DNA from: Chitinophaga pinensis
GTDB lineage: Bacteria > Bacteroidota > Bacteroidia > M30B66
Length of the DNA: 64,000 nt
Direction of reading: 5' to 3'
Assembly: GCA_945883545.1 (NCBI GenBank)
Contig: CAMCXT010000010.1
Coordinates: forward strand, 1 to 64,000
Under the pieces are notes generated by a model. It was not told the origin of the DNA. It worked only from the letters and a program-made list of their open reading frames with translations, and did no database searches. Made by a program: the position numbers and the translations under genes. Shown here piece by piece: positions 25,790 through 34,685 of this stretch (positions are counted from its first letter, which is position 1; every line of letters begins with the position of its first letter).

Positions 25790-26659
25790 ATGAATTTAAT
25801 TAAGGAACCATTTTTCCAAGATAAAACCTGCGTTTTGATTACGATGCATGGAAAAGAAAAAGCTATTTTACCTTTATTTCAAGGTTTTGAGGGATTAAAT
25901 TTCATCGTTGCCCCTACCCTCAATACAGATATTCTTGGAACTTTTTCTGGTGAGGTAATTAGAGTTCAAAACCCGTTGGAAACCGCTCTGCTAAAAGCGA
26001 AATTGGCAATTAACCATGTGGATGCTGATTATGCGATTGCGAACGAAGGTTCTTTCGGACCGCATCCATCCATCTATTTTATTCCTGCCGACCATGAATG
26101 GATAGTGCTTTTAGAGCTAAAAACAGGTCGATTTTGGCATACTCAACACATCAGTACAAACACCAATTTTTCGAGCATCGTTCCCAAAAACTGGATCGAA
26201 GTGATAGAATTTCTCCGCAGTATCGATTTTCCAAATCATGGTATTATCATCAAATTAGAAAGTGAAATAAACGATAACAACAATCAGATATTCAAAGATT
26301 TAGACTCAAAACTTGAGATTGAAGAGATATTTAATAAATACGAGAATATCGAAGGGTATAGATTGAGTTTTGAAACCGACATGCGCGCCCACCGAAACCC
26401 AACCAGGATGCAAGTAATTGCAGAAACTGCCGAAAAATTAAAGAGAAAACTACAGGCAACTTGTCCAACGTGCAACTATCCTGGGTTTGATATCGTTGAA
26501 GTTGAAAAGGGTCTTCCTTGTAGCATCTGCGAATCCCCTACTCGATTAATTCATAAGGTTTTGTATGCTTGTATGAATTGTCATCATCAAGAATGGTCGG
26601 GAAATCCCGAAGGTTTAATTGTATCTGATCCAGGATTCTGCGAATACTGCAATCCATAA
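25790..26659 (+). CDS. DUF6671 family protein
   Basis: A 289-residue cytoplasmic protein of the DUF6671 type. Visible features: ITMHGKEKAILPLF near the start, RVQNPLETALLKAKLAI, ANEGSFGPHPSIYFIPADHE, LSFETDMRAHRNPTRMQVI and a C-terminal part with CxxC pairs (CPTCNYPGFD, LPCSICESPT, CMNC, CEYCNP), likely a zinc ribbon. The EGSFGPHP and ETDMRAHxNPTRM motifs are diagnostic for the family. Function is unknown; the conserved EGSFGPHP and ETDMRAH loops suggest a catalytic or ligand site. It lies divergent from the CpeT-like gene with 39 bases between starts. Confidence 0.85.
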   Translation: MNLIKEPFFQDKTCVLITMHGKEKAILPLFQGFEGLNFIVAPTLNTDILGTFSGEVIRVQNPLETALLKAKLAINHVDADYAIANEGSFGPHPSIYFIPADHEWIVLLELKTGRFWHTQHISTNTNFSSIVPKNWIEVIEFLRSIDFPNHGIIIKLESEINDNNNQIFKDLDSKLEIEEIFNKYENIEGYRLSFETDMRAHRNPTRMQVIAETAEKLKRKLQATCPTCNYPGFDIVEVEKGLPCSICESPTRLIHKVLYACMNCHHQEWSGNPEGLIVSDPGFCEYCNP

Positions 26660-26800
26660 ATCAGATTGATTAAACCCTTTTATCCACAATCGATCTTTGA
26701 ATATCCTTATTTTTAAGGGCATTCAGCACTTTCGATCATAGTGAATGAATTCTCCAATACGTGCGATTCCTCCTTCTCAACTAACCATATATTTAACGTA

Positions 26801-27850
26801 ATGAAGAATCTGATGAAGCATCTAAAAGATTGGTCCAAGGCATTCCTTTGGGCTTTCTTGGTTGCATGGACCATTAGAACCTTCTTCATTCAAGGCGCAT
26901 TTATTCCTACACAAAGCATGGAAAAATCGCTTTTGCCTGGTGATTTCATTTTTATCTCTAAGGTTAGTTACGGTCCCCGATTGCCTATCACGCCATTGGC
27001 GGTACCTTTCATGCACCAAAACTTGCCATTCACCGATAATACACCAGCATATCTTGATTGGCTCGAACTGCCTTATTGGAGAATCGGATCGATAGATGTA
27101 GAACGCAATGATGTGGTCGTTTTTAATTATCCGATGGAACTAGATCGACCAATCGACAAACGCACTTTGTACGTGAAGCGCTGTGTTGCCTTACCTGGTG
27201 ATGAACTAAAGATTTGGTCGAAACGTGTATTTATTAATGGAAAGCCGATGCCTGTTTCTGCTGAAATGCAGTTTACAAGACATATCAAATCTTCAGAACC
27301 CTTTCCGCAGCGCTTACTTGATTCTTTAAGAATTACCGAAGGTGGATTGGTATCGAACATCCATGACTATGAATTTCCGTTGAACGACAGTATTGCAAAT
27401 TTCCTCGGAACCCTTTCAACAGTGAGCAATGTAACGATGCGTATGGAAAGTGAAGGCGATTATCAGGCCCATATTTTTCCACACAATCGCTTTTTTGCAT
27501 TTAACAATGATTTTTGGGGTCCCGTTTTAGTGCCTCAAAAAGGATCCACCGTGCAGTTAAATGATTCCAACATCGTACTGTATGAGCGTATTATTAGAGA
27601 ATACGAAGGACACACACTAGAAATGGCTGGTGGGAAAATTTACATCGATAAAAAGGAATCAAAATCGTACACATTCGAAATGAACTATTATTTCATGATG
27701 GGTGATAACCGCGATAATTCTGCCGATTCAAGGGCTTGGGGCTTCGTTCCTGAAAACCATATCAGTGGAAAAGCATGGATGGTTTTCTTTTCTCATGATC
27801 CCAATACGAGTGAAATTCGTTGGAAAAGAATGTTCAGTTTTATTCGATGA
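26801..27850 (+). CDS. lepB: Signal peptidase I
   Basis: Cleaves signal peptides at the outer face of the inner membrane. The 349-residue protein has one N-terminal membrane segment (about 14-35), the catalytic Ser in PTQSMEKSLLPGD (Ser39), the general-base Lys in LYVKRCVALPGD (Lys126), and the C-terminal MMGDNRDNSADSRAWGFVP box. A long insertion (about 150-285) between the second and third boxes is usual for Bacteroidota. A GTG-started longer frame begins at 26741; the ATG at 26801 fits the family better. The stop overlaps the next start as ATGA. Confidence 0.96.
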   Translation: MKNLMKHLKDWSKAFLWAFLVAWTIRTFFIQGAFIPTQSMEKSLLPGDFIFISKVSYGPRLPITPLAVPFMHQNLPFTDNTPAYLDWLELPYWRIGSIDVERNDVVVFNYPMELDRPIDKRTLYVKRCVALPGDELKIWSKRVFINGKPMPVSAEMQFTRHIKSSEPFPQRLLDSLRITEGGLVSNIHDYEFPLNDSIANFLGTLSTVSNVTMRMESEGDYQAHIFPHNRFFAFNNDFWGPVLVPQKGSTVQLNDSNIVLYERIIREYEGHTLEMAGGKIYIDKKESKSYTFEMNYYFMMGDNRDNSADSRAWGFVPENHISGKAWMVFFSHDPNTSEIRWKRMFSFIR

Positions 27851-28476
27851 AAAGTCCTGCAATCTTTTCACTTGGCGCATTTCCTGACATCAAGACGATG
27901 GCATTGTTGTCGCAGCAACCAGATACACTTATTGAAGTTCACGACAATTACCTAAAACAAACCTATCGGAATCGTTACCGGATCGCAGGATCCACTGGAG
28001 CTATTGAATTGAGTATTCCAGTAAATTTTTCACAATCCAACAGAACATACAATCAAGTCACTATCGATTATCGAAATCACTGGAATCGCACCCATTGGCG
28101 CACCTTAACGGCAACTTATAACAACTCGCCTTACTTCAATTATTACTGCGATGCCTATGAGGATTTATTCAAAACGCCAGTGGCCACATTGATGGAGTTC
28201 AACCTAAAAGCGTTAGGACTGCTTTGTAAAGATTTCGGATTGAAGATGCCCTCTACAACCTATCAATGGGCTAATCCAGCAGATTTTAATGGAGAAGATT
28301 TACGCGATTGGATCCATCCAAAGTTGTTTGGTCATATTGAAACACCCGAGTATTTTCAAGTGTTTTCGGATCGTTTCGGATTTATCAATGGCTGTTCTGC
28401 CTTGGATTTGCTCTTCTGTATGGGCCCTGATGCCAAGTTTTATCTGATGGATTTTCAACTGCCGAGTAATAGGTGA
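27847..28476 (+). CDS. WbqC-like family protein
   Basis: A 209-residue cytoplasmic protein. FSLGAFPDIKTMALLSQQPD near the start, VHDNYLKQTYRNRYRIAGST, then LSIPV, ITIDYRNHWNRTHWRTLTAT-like (here VTIDYRNHWNRTHWRTL), YNNSPYFNYY and NGCSALDLLFCMGP are WbqC-family phrases. Family members are linked to surface polysaccharide synthesis but the activity is not established. The adjacency to lepB is common in Bacteroidota. The ATG at 27847 overlaps the lepB stop as ATGA; a longer frame is open upstream. Confidence 0.87.
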   Translation: MKSPAIFSLGAFPDIKTMALLSQQPDTLIEVHDNYLKQTYRNRYRIAGSTGAIELSIPVNFSQSNRTYNQVTIDYRNHWNRTHWRTLTATYNNSPYFNYYCDAYEDLFKTPVATLMEFNLKALGLLCKDFGLKMPSTTYQWANPADFNGEDLRDWIHPKLFGHIETPEYFQVFSDRFGFINGCSALDLLFCMGPDAKFYLMDFQLPSNR

Positions 28477-28720
28477 TTTCAAAACATCCGTAGCAGTTTG
28501 ATTAATCTGAATTCGTAAAATTACTTTCGATGTTAACACCTATAAATGTTGGTAAATTTGGATGATACTCTAGTAAAATCAGCATTAATGGAGTTATTGA
28601 ATTGATTTAACTCGTCCTTTCTTACACTTGTAAGAGCATCATAACCTTCAACGGGCATCTAACTTCTATTCGGATAAAATTTGAATACCTCAAAAAATCG
28701 AACAGAGAGGATAAAAAACT

Positions 28721-31700
28721 GTGGCAACAAACGATTTAACGTTTCCATTTCAAGCCTATCAGCAAAAACTCGGCATAGCCCGATTTAGCTTCAATGCACG
28801 CTATATTCAGCTCAACGAAAATGCTTGGATTCTATCCCTTTCGGGCATCATGAACTCTGCATCATTGGATTGGCTTAATCAACTCAAGCACAAGGTGAAT
28901 ACATACCCATCAGCACAAAATGCCACATGTAAGATTATCGTAGACCTCAGTGGCATCAAGTTTTTACCCCATCGGTTTTTACGCAGTTCTATGTCACTTC
29001 TAAGTTCAATTCTTTCAGATTCTGTTTTCTCGGAAAGATGGGTTGTTTACGGAAATGCGGTTCAGCAAAAATTCCTTCGCTATTTCTACAATTTTAATCC
29101 TGGATCAAATACACGTATTTTCGGGAAGCTTCCCACTGCAATTGAAAATTTGAAACAATTGTTTTCAGGTCAGAAGCCTGAACCTGAGGAAGAACCAGAA
29201 AATAAATCAGATCAAGAACCCGAAAATCATTCAGAAGAAAAAGAAAGGCAGAATTCTTCAGACCAAGAACTCAAGAAAAAAATTCAAGCGCTTAACCATT
29301 TCCTAAAACATGATGGAGATTCTTCGATAGAAAATGATTCAGTGTTGTCGAATATAGAGCCTGAAGATCTTTTGTATCCATTGTTGAATGACATTGTTCG
29401 ATTGAAATCGGATACCGAAAAAGCACTCGAACATATCCGCCAAATGAATGCGTATTTGGAAAAAAACATCCAAAAGCGAACCGAAGAGAGTAAAATCAAG
29501 GAATCGAATCTTCGTGCGATTTTAGACTCTACCGATGACGATATCTATTTGATCAATCACCAATACGAAATCATCGATTACAACTCAAATTTTGAGGACA
29601 ATTTCTACGCGCGTTTTGGAGTGCAACTTGAAAAAGGCAGGAACATTTTTGAAATGATGCCGCCCGAATATGAAGACTTAAAGCGAATTTCAAAAAAACG
29701 GATCGATAAAGCCTTACAAGGCTATCAAAGAACTTATTACGATCGATTAAACATCAGCTTTTACGAATCGATTACAGAAGTGAAGCTTTATCCGATAAGG
29801 TCTAATGCTAAAAAGGTTGTTGGTGTTACAATTTTCTCGAAAGATATCACCGAACAAAAAAGATCTGAAGAACTCATACAACAAAATCAACAGCTACTTT
29901 CTTCGATCAATAGAAACATCAAAGAAGGTCTTTACCGAAGTACGCCTGAAAAAGGAATGGTTTACGTGAATCAAGCCTTTGTAGAAATGTTCGGTTTCGC
30001 ATCCGAAGAAGAAGCCATTCAATCTCCATCAGGTAGTTTGTATGTGGATGTGAATCGAAGGAAAGAACTCGTTGAATTCATCGAAAAATCTGGATCCTTC
30101 AACAATGAGGAAGTTAAATTTCGTAAAAAAGACGGTTCAACTTTTTGGGGTTTGCTCTCATCCATGCGAACTGTAGATTCCGATGGAAACGTCATGTACG
30201 ATGGTGCTATCCGCGACATTACTAGGATCAAGGAATTCGAGGAGGAAATCATCCTTTCGAAAGAAATAGCAGAAAATGCAACAAGGGCAAAATCGGATTT
30301 TCTTGCCACAATGAGCCATGAAATTAGAACTCCTATGAATGGAGTTATAGGAATGACAAGTCTTTTGGCCGACACTTCATTGTCGTCGGAACAACGCGAT
30401 TATGTGGATACGATCAAATTAAGTGGTGAACATCTTCTAAATATCATCAACGATATCCTCGATTTCAGTAAGATCGAAGCGGGTCATTTGGAACTCGAAC
30501 AAACATCTTTCGATCTCAATACAATCATCGAAGAGGTGATGAATCTCTTCTCCAGTCGTGCTTATGAGAAGAATTTAGAGCTGCTTTACAGTGTAGAAAA
30601 CAACGAAGTATTTCAATTGATTGGCGATGTAACCCGTTTGCGCCAAGTGATTGTGAATCTGATTGGGAACGCTATCAAATTCACCGAACAAGGAGAAGTT
30701 TTGGTACATGTTAAAAACTTGGGCCAGCTCGGACAAAAAGTACATCTACAAATTTTGGTTACAGATACTGGAATTGGTATTCCTGAAGAGAAGCTAGATA
30801 AGCTGTTTAAGCCATTTTCACAGGTCGACAATTCTACAACAAGGAAATATGGAGGAACAGGCTTAGGATTGGCGATCAGTATGCGCTTGGTTGATTTGAT
30901 GGGAGGTAAGTTGCAAGCAGAAAGTAAAGAAAATGAAGGAACAACGTTCACATTTGATGTTTTCATGGAGCGAACCTTTTTGGATGAAAATCGATTTCGG
31001 AGCGCCGAATTATTAAAAGGAAAGCGCATTCTTATTGTGGATGATAACATGACCAATCGAAAAATATTGGAGCAATTATTCAGGAATAATGGGATGTTGG
31101 TGGAGTCTTACAACAATCCAATGATTGCACTTTCTATCATTCGGGAAGGAAAGAAATTTGATTTAGGATTGATCGACATGAAAATGCCTGAGATGGATGG
31201 CATTACGTTCGGAAAGGAAATGGACAAGCTGGTAAACGGTGTTCCGCTAATTCTTTATTCTTCTGTGGGGCATATGCTTTCGCGCACCGATATAAATCGA
31301 TACTTCAAAGCACATGTGAATAAACCAATCAGACACGATTTGCTTCTTCAAAAAATGGCTAGTATCTTTCAAGTAGATCAGCCTGTAAATATCGAACCTG
31401 AATTTATTGCATCAATTCCTGAAGCTTCAGTTGGTACAAAATATCCAATTCGAATCCTTCTCGCTGAAGACAATATGATCAACCAAAAATTGGCTGAAAG
31501 AATCCTTGAAATATTTGGTTATCAGATCGATATCGCCGATAATGGTAAAATAGCATTCGAAATGATGCAAGAAAATCTTTACGACATGATTCTGATGGAC
31601 GTGATGATGCCTGAAATGGATGGTTTAGAAGCAACCAGAACAATCCGATCTACCATTGATTCAATGGATCAACCAATCATCATTGCTGTTACTGCAAATG

Positions 31701-31831
31701 CCCTTAAAGGAGACCGAGAGCTATGTCTAGAAGCAGGAATGAATGATTACATCAGTAAGCCAATCAACACCTTAGAATTGAAGGCATTGCTCGTAAAATA
31801 CGGAGAGGTAATTCTTCGCAAAAAGGCTTAA
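28721..31831 (+). CDS. Hybrid sensor histidine kinase with two receiver domains
   Basis: A 1036-residue cytoplasmic protein without membrane segments. In order: a STAS-like N-terminal domain (about 20-145, with KIIVDLSGIKFLPHRFL and SMSLLSSILSD), an acidic linker (150-190), a coiled-coil (about 225-260), PAS 1 (about 262-375), PAS 2 (about 385-500), HisKA with MSHEIRTPMNGVIGM (His533), HATPase with NLIGNAIKFT and DTGIGIPEEKLDKLF, receiver 1 (Asp819, LIDMKMPEMDG), receiver 2 (Asp960, LMDVMMPEMDG). Both receivers keep the phospho-acceptor Asp and the K-P motif. There is no output domain or Hpt. The start is GTG with an AGAGAGG upstream; no ATG is near. The signal is unknown. Confidence 0.92.
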   Translation: MATNDLTFPFQAYQQKLGIARFSFNARYIQLNENAWILSLSGIMNSASLDWLNQLKHKVNTYPSAQNATCKIIVDLSGIKFLPHRFLRSSMSLLSSILSDSVFSERWVVYGNAVQQKFLRYFYNFNPGSNTRIFGKLPTAIENLKQLFSGQKPEPEEEPENKSDQEPENHSEEKERQNSSDQELKKKIQALNHFLKHDGDSSIENDSVLSNIEPEDLLYPLLNDIVRLKSDTEKALEHIRQMNAYLEKNIQKRTEESKIKESNLRAILDSTDDDIYLINHQYEIIDYNSNFEDNFYARFGVQLEKGRNIFEMMPPEYEDLKRISKKRIDKALQGYQRTYYDRLNISFYESITEVKLYPIRSNAKKVVGVTIFSKDITEQKRSEELIQQNQQLLSSINRNIKEGLYRSTPEKGMVYVNQAFVEMFGFASEEEAIQSPSGSLYVDVNRRKELVEFIEKSGSFNNEEVKFRKKDGSTFWGLLSSMRTVDSDGNVMYDGAIRDITRIKEFEEEIILSKEIAENATRAKSDFLATMSHEIRTPMNGVIGMTSLLADTSLSSEQRDYVDTIKLSGEHLLNIINDILDFSKIEAGHLELEQTSFDLNTIIEEVMNLFSSRAYEKNLELLYSVENNEVFQLIGDVTRLRQVIVNLIGNAIKFTEQGEVLVHVKNLGQLGQKVHLQILVTDTGIGIPEEKLDKLFKPFSQVDNSTTRKYGGTGLGLAISMRLVDLMGGKLQAESKENEGTTFTFDVFMERTFLDENRFRSAELLKGKRILIVDDNMTNRKILEQLFRNNGMLVESYNNPMIALSIIREGKKFDLGLIDMKMPEMDGITFGKEMDKLVNGVPLILYSSVGHMLSRTDINRYFKAHVNKPIRHDLLLQKMASIFQVDQPVNIEPEFIASIPEASVGTKYPIRILLAEDNMINQKLAERILEIFGYQIDIADNGKIAFEMMQENLYDMILMDVMMPEMDGLEATRTIRSTIDSMDQPIIIAVTANALKGDRELCLEAGMNDYISKPINTLELKALLVKYGEVILRKKA

Positions 31832-31837
31832 GCTGAT

Positions 31838-33037
31838 TTAATCGACGTAATCGCTTAAGTATTTAAATCGCGGCATTAGTTCGCCTTGATCTGCAATTGA
31901 AGCGCGTTTTATCATTCCATTGGTATCGGATATAAACAAGTTCCCGATCACATGTTTGATCAGCTGCTCACCAAAAGCGAAAGACGCATCGAAAGGCAGT
32001 TCACACGGTAAATTGCTTACAGCCATGATATCGATTGTGTTGGGAAGGTATGGTTCTTCGATGGTTTCCGACAAAGGATGATAACCAAAAACAGGATCTT
32101 CGATGGTTGTATCCTTTAATGTTGCGGGGATTGAACCGTTAACGTCGCAACTGATGTCGGCGATCACCTTGATTTTGAAATCGCGCGACTTCATATCTTC
32201 CAAACTGAAGAACCTAGGAATTCGTTCATTCCAAAAGATTGCGTTCAACATTAAATCGCAGTGTTTACTATATTGCTTAAAGGTTGAAACGTAATTTTCA
32301 GGATTGTGGTAGAAATCCGATTTGTCCCACAGTTCGCCATCTTTTTGCGCGTAAAAATCTTCGGTCACCAAATGAACATACACCGGATAATCGTAAACCT
32401 CTTCAATAAATTCTCGCGGTGTTACTTCACGAATTCCCAGTTTATCAAGCAATTCCAAGCAGCCATGCGCAACCCGTCCATCGCCTGTTAATGCGATTTT
32501 AATCGGTGGCATTTGGATGTTGCTATACTGATCGAACATCTCTTTATAGTCGCGGCACAAATAAGCTGGCTTCAGGTTAAACAGCCCCATCTTTTTTCCC
32601 CAGGTCATAAAACCATTGTGCGTTCCCACAATTCCAGCAAACCTACCAAAGCCGAGCACTCTGCTGCCATTTTCCCAAACGAGTGTTTCGTAATCTATCA
32701 GGCAAATATTGCTTTGAAGCACTTTACGCAGAAGTTTGCGGTTGTGTGGCTGCTTTTTGATTGTATGGGAGAAAAACAGGTATTTTTTATTGGGAATCAA
32801 CTCTTCTACAGGTACTTCTTTGATCCCAAAAAGAATATCACATGTGGATAAATCTTCGTTCAGAGTAAGTCCTGCTTCAAGGTACGCGCTATCTGGAATA
32901 CACCTATGCGGCGATGGTTGAACGGTAATCTGAACATTGTTGAAGCTTGAAAGGATTTCGAGGCATTGCTCTGGCGTGAATGCAACACGTTTGTCTTCAG
33001 GCTTTTTTCCTTCACGAATGATTCCTATGTGGATCAT
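31838..33037 (-). CDS. Alanine dehydrogenase/saccharopine dehydrogenase-like oxidoreductase
   Basis: A 399-residue cytoplasmic NAD(P)-dependent enzyme of the AlaDh/PNT superfamily. N-terminal substrate domain: IGIIREGKKPEDKRVAFTPE, VQPSPHRCIPDSAYLEAG, DILFGIKEVPVEEL, YLFFSHTIKKQ. Nucleotide domain: PPIKIALTGDGRVAHGCLEL, with G-D-G-R-V in place of the usual GxGxxG. The IREGKxPxDxRV and HxxKxQ layout is closer to lysine-forming saccharopine dehydrogenase (Lys1 type) than to alanine dehydrogenase, but many Bacteroidota members are of unproven function. A CATCTTTG box (33061-33068, minus strand) one base off consensus lies 24 bases before the ATG. It converges with the kinase gene. Confidence 0.82.
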   Translation of the reverse strand: MIHIGIIREGKKPEDKRVAFTPEQCLEILSSFNNVQITVQPSPHRCIPDSAYLEAGLTLNEDLSTCDILFGIKEVPVEELIPNKKYLFFSHTIKKQPHNRKLLRKVLQSNICLIDYETLVWENGSRVLGFGRFAGIVGTHNGFMTWGKKMGLFNLKPAYLCRDYKEMFDQYSNIQMPPIKIALTGDGRVAHGCLELLDKLGIREVTPREFIEEVYDYPVYVHLVTEDFYAQKDGELWDKSDFYHNPENYVSTFKQYSKHCDLMLNAIFWNERIPRFFSLEDMKSRDFKIKVIADISCDVNGSIPATLKDTTIEDPVFGYHPLSETIEEPYLPNTIDIMAVSNLPCELPFDASFAFGEQLIKHVIGNLFISDTNGMIKRASIADQGELMPRFKYLSDYVD

Positions 33038-33151
33038 AAATTCAAATGATTTTGGGACCGCAAAGATGTTGCATTCAGCTGTAATACCCTAAATGATTGA
33101 ATTAATTTTCTGGTTTGTTGTGCTATTGTGAATCAAAGTAAAATTTAAACG

Positions 33152-33159
33152 TATTTTTG
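33152..33159 (+). promoter_or_regulatory. ssrA -7 box
   Basis: TATTTTTG matches TAnnTTTG and ends 15 bases before the mature tmRNA 5' end, which leaves room for a short leader to be removed by RNase P. Confidence 0.55.
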
Positions 33160-33174
33160 CATGTTCATTCCAAT

Positions 33175-33563
33175 GGGGCCGTCATGGTTTTGACAGCGAG
33201 CGCATTGATATGTAAGCATGCCGGGTGTTGCGAGGTTAACCCGAAAATACAATCCGCGAGCCATCAACTGGCGAAAACAACTACGCACTAGCTGCCTAAT
33301 CCTAGAAGGGTTACGCCGCTTACCGGAATGGTAAGCACTAGTTGTCTATCGGGGAAGTTTTCTCAAGTCGTTCCCGACAAGGCATCGTAAAGTTTGAGAT
33401 AGATAGTTCAGGGTCCTGATGAATTATCGAAAACTATCGGGACTAAGAAGAGGGCTGGTTTGTTCCGTTCCTTCCCCCTTCCGACAATTGATTCGGAAAT
33501 AAGCATGTAGAAAGCCTATGAATTCCTTGTTTGGACGCGGGTTCGACTCCCGCCGGCTCCACA
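33175..33563 (+). ncRNA. ssrA: Transfer-messenger RNA (tmRNA)
   Basis: It rescues stalled ribosomes and tags the unfinished protein. The 5' end GGGGCCG pairs with CGGCTCC at the 3' end (one G-U pair), forming the acceptor stem, with GGTTCGACTCCC as the T-arm. The tag frame runs 33270-33299 from the GGC resume codon: GENNYALAA and TAA. This tag is typical of Bacteroidota. The CCA end is not fully encoded (the sequence reads ACA), so it must be added. The alternation of paired arms between tag and T-arm agrees with pseudoknots, which I did not fold exactly. A hairpin follows at 33579-33615. Confidence 0.95.
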
Positions 33564-33578
33564 ATTAATTCAAGTTCC

Positions 33579-33615
33579 CTGCCTGTCTGTGTTCATTCAT
33601 TATGCAGACAGGCAG
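33579..33615 (+). terminator. Hairpin downstream of ssrA
   Basis: CTGCCTGTCTG and CAGACAGGCAG form a perfect 11 bp stem with a 15-base loop. It is not followed by a clear T run (AGACTTTCCC), so it may be a terminator or a processing/protection hairpin. Confidence 0.5.
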
Positions 33616-34020
33616 AGACTTTCCCGGCTCAATAAAATCATCATCGAGTTTTTCGAACAGCCCTCAAATGGCATATTTGGTTACTTTGAACGCTGAGAAT
33701 AATCGTTTCGGTATTTTCTTATTCACCCAATGTTTACTCTTTATTCACACTGCGGTTTAAAAGTAATTTATCAATTTTCAGAATTCCCTTTTCGCCTATT
33801 CCCAAATCTCCGAACTTTCCACTTGGGTAGGGGAATAGCTTGGGTTTTATCCCACAAAAATAGAATCACAATTCCAAATTTAATTTCAAACAGAATGCTG
33901 AGTTGTAGGCAAATTGTTTTGATAAAATTGAAAATTATTATTCTTTCTGTTCAACTTGTTTGCAAAATCATCACATCGAAATGGTATTCAATAATCTTAT
34001 ATTTTTAGTCTAATAGAAAT
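33616..34020. other. Intergenic region between ssrA and the TatD-like gene
   Basis: AT-rich sequence with no credible gene. It carries copy 6 of the dispersed hairpin repeat at 33809-33891. The frame open at 33730-34008 runs through that repeat and has no family resemblance. Confidence 0.75.
33809..33891 (+). repeat. Dispersed hairpin repeat, copy 6
   Basis: It reads TCCGAACTTTCCACTTGGGT, AGGGGAATAGCT, hairpin TGGGTTTTATCCCA, A run, AATTCCAAATTTAATTTCAA. The block order equals copy 2 and copy 3 (reverse complement), and the GGGGAATAGCTTGGG stretch is identical to copy 3, 29 kb away. Confidence 0.8.
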
Positions 34021-34683
34021 ATGATCTCTCCCCATCTATTCATCAACCTTCACTCCCACCGGAAACCACAACTAGAAAATGAATTGGTGGTGCGGAATGC
34101 CTTTGTTACTGCTCAGGAAAAGTTAGTCCATATCTCCTACCCTATTAGCTGCGGCATTCACCCGTGGCTTATCAAAAATAACTTCACAGAACAACTCAAC
34201 CAACTCAATGAGCTCCTCGTCCATGTTCCTAATATTTGCGCTGTTGGCGAGTGTGGGCTCGACAAATTGAAAGGACCTTCCATCGAATTGCAACTAGAGA
34301 TCTTCCATGCGCATATCGAATTAGCCAATCAATTCAATAAACCCCTCATTTTACATTTGGTTAAGACTTACTCCGATATCCTGCACATTTCTAAGACAAT
34401 CAAAGTGCCTTTCATCGTGCATGGCTTTAAAGGAAACTCCATCGAAGCGAAGCAATTAATTCAAAAAGGTGCCTGCTTGTCGTTCGGGCCGCGATTGTTA
34501 AACGATGTCCAGCTGCAAGAAACTTTCACTCAACTTCCCATTGAGCAGATCTATCTTGAAACCGATACAAAACCTATTTCAATTTCTGATGTTTATCAAA
34601 AAGCAGCTACTCTAAAGAATTTGTCGATCGATGCGCTTCGAACTGCCATTTGCAATAATTTCGCGCGCGATTTCAATAAATAA
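34021..34683 (+). CDS. TatD-family metal-dependent hydrolase
   Basis: A 220-residue cytoplasmic protein of the TatD type (DNase/deoxyribonucleolytic hydrolase fold). Metal ligand positions: HSH near residue 11, GECGLD with the bridging Glu, ILHLVK (His), FIVHGFKG (His) and LETDTKP (Asp). The protein is shorter than E. coli TatD (about 260), mainly in the N-terminal part, as often in Bacteroidota. The gene name refers to a historical location; a DNase activity is inferred. It precedes tcdA by 2 bases and is likely in one unit with it. Confidence 0.9.
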   Translation: MISPHLFINLHSHRKPQLENELVVRNAFVTAQEKLVHISYPISCGIHPWLIKNNFTEQLNQLNELLVHVPNICAVGECGLDKLKGPSIELQLEIFHAHIELANQFNKPLILHLVKTYSDILHISKTIKVPFIVHGFKGNSIEAKQLIQKGACLSFGPRLLNDVQLQETFTQLPIEQIYLETDTKPISISDVYQKAATLKNLSIDALRTAICNNFARDFNK

Positions 34684-34685
34684 GC

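Noticed and set aside
26689-26697. TTATCCACA, a perfect DnaA box
   Set aside because: Single sites like this, and another in the oxidoreductase gene near 32842, occur by chance; no cluster, DUE or dnaA/dnaN gene supports an origin.
30613-31056. Antisense frame of 147 codons in the histidine kinase
   Set aside because: It is the shadow of the strongly conserved HATPase region on the other strand.
33730-34008. Open frame of 92 codons before the TatD-like gene
   Set aside because: It crosses copy 6 of the repeat; composition and lack of homology suggest chance.
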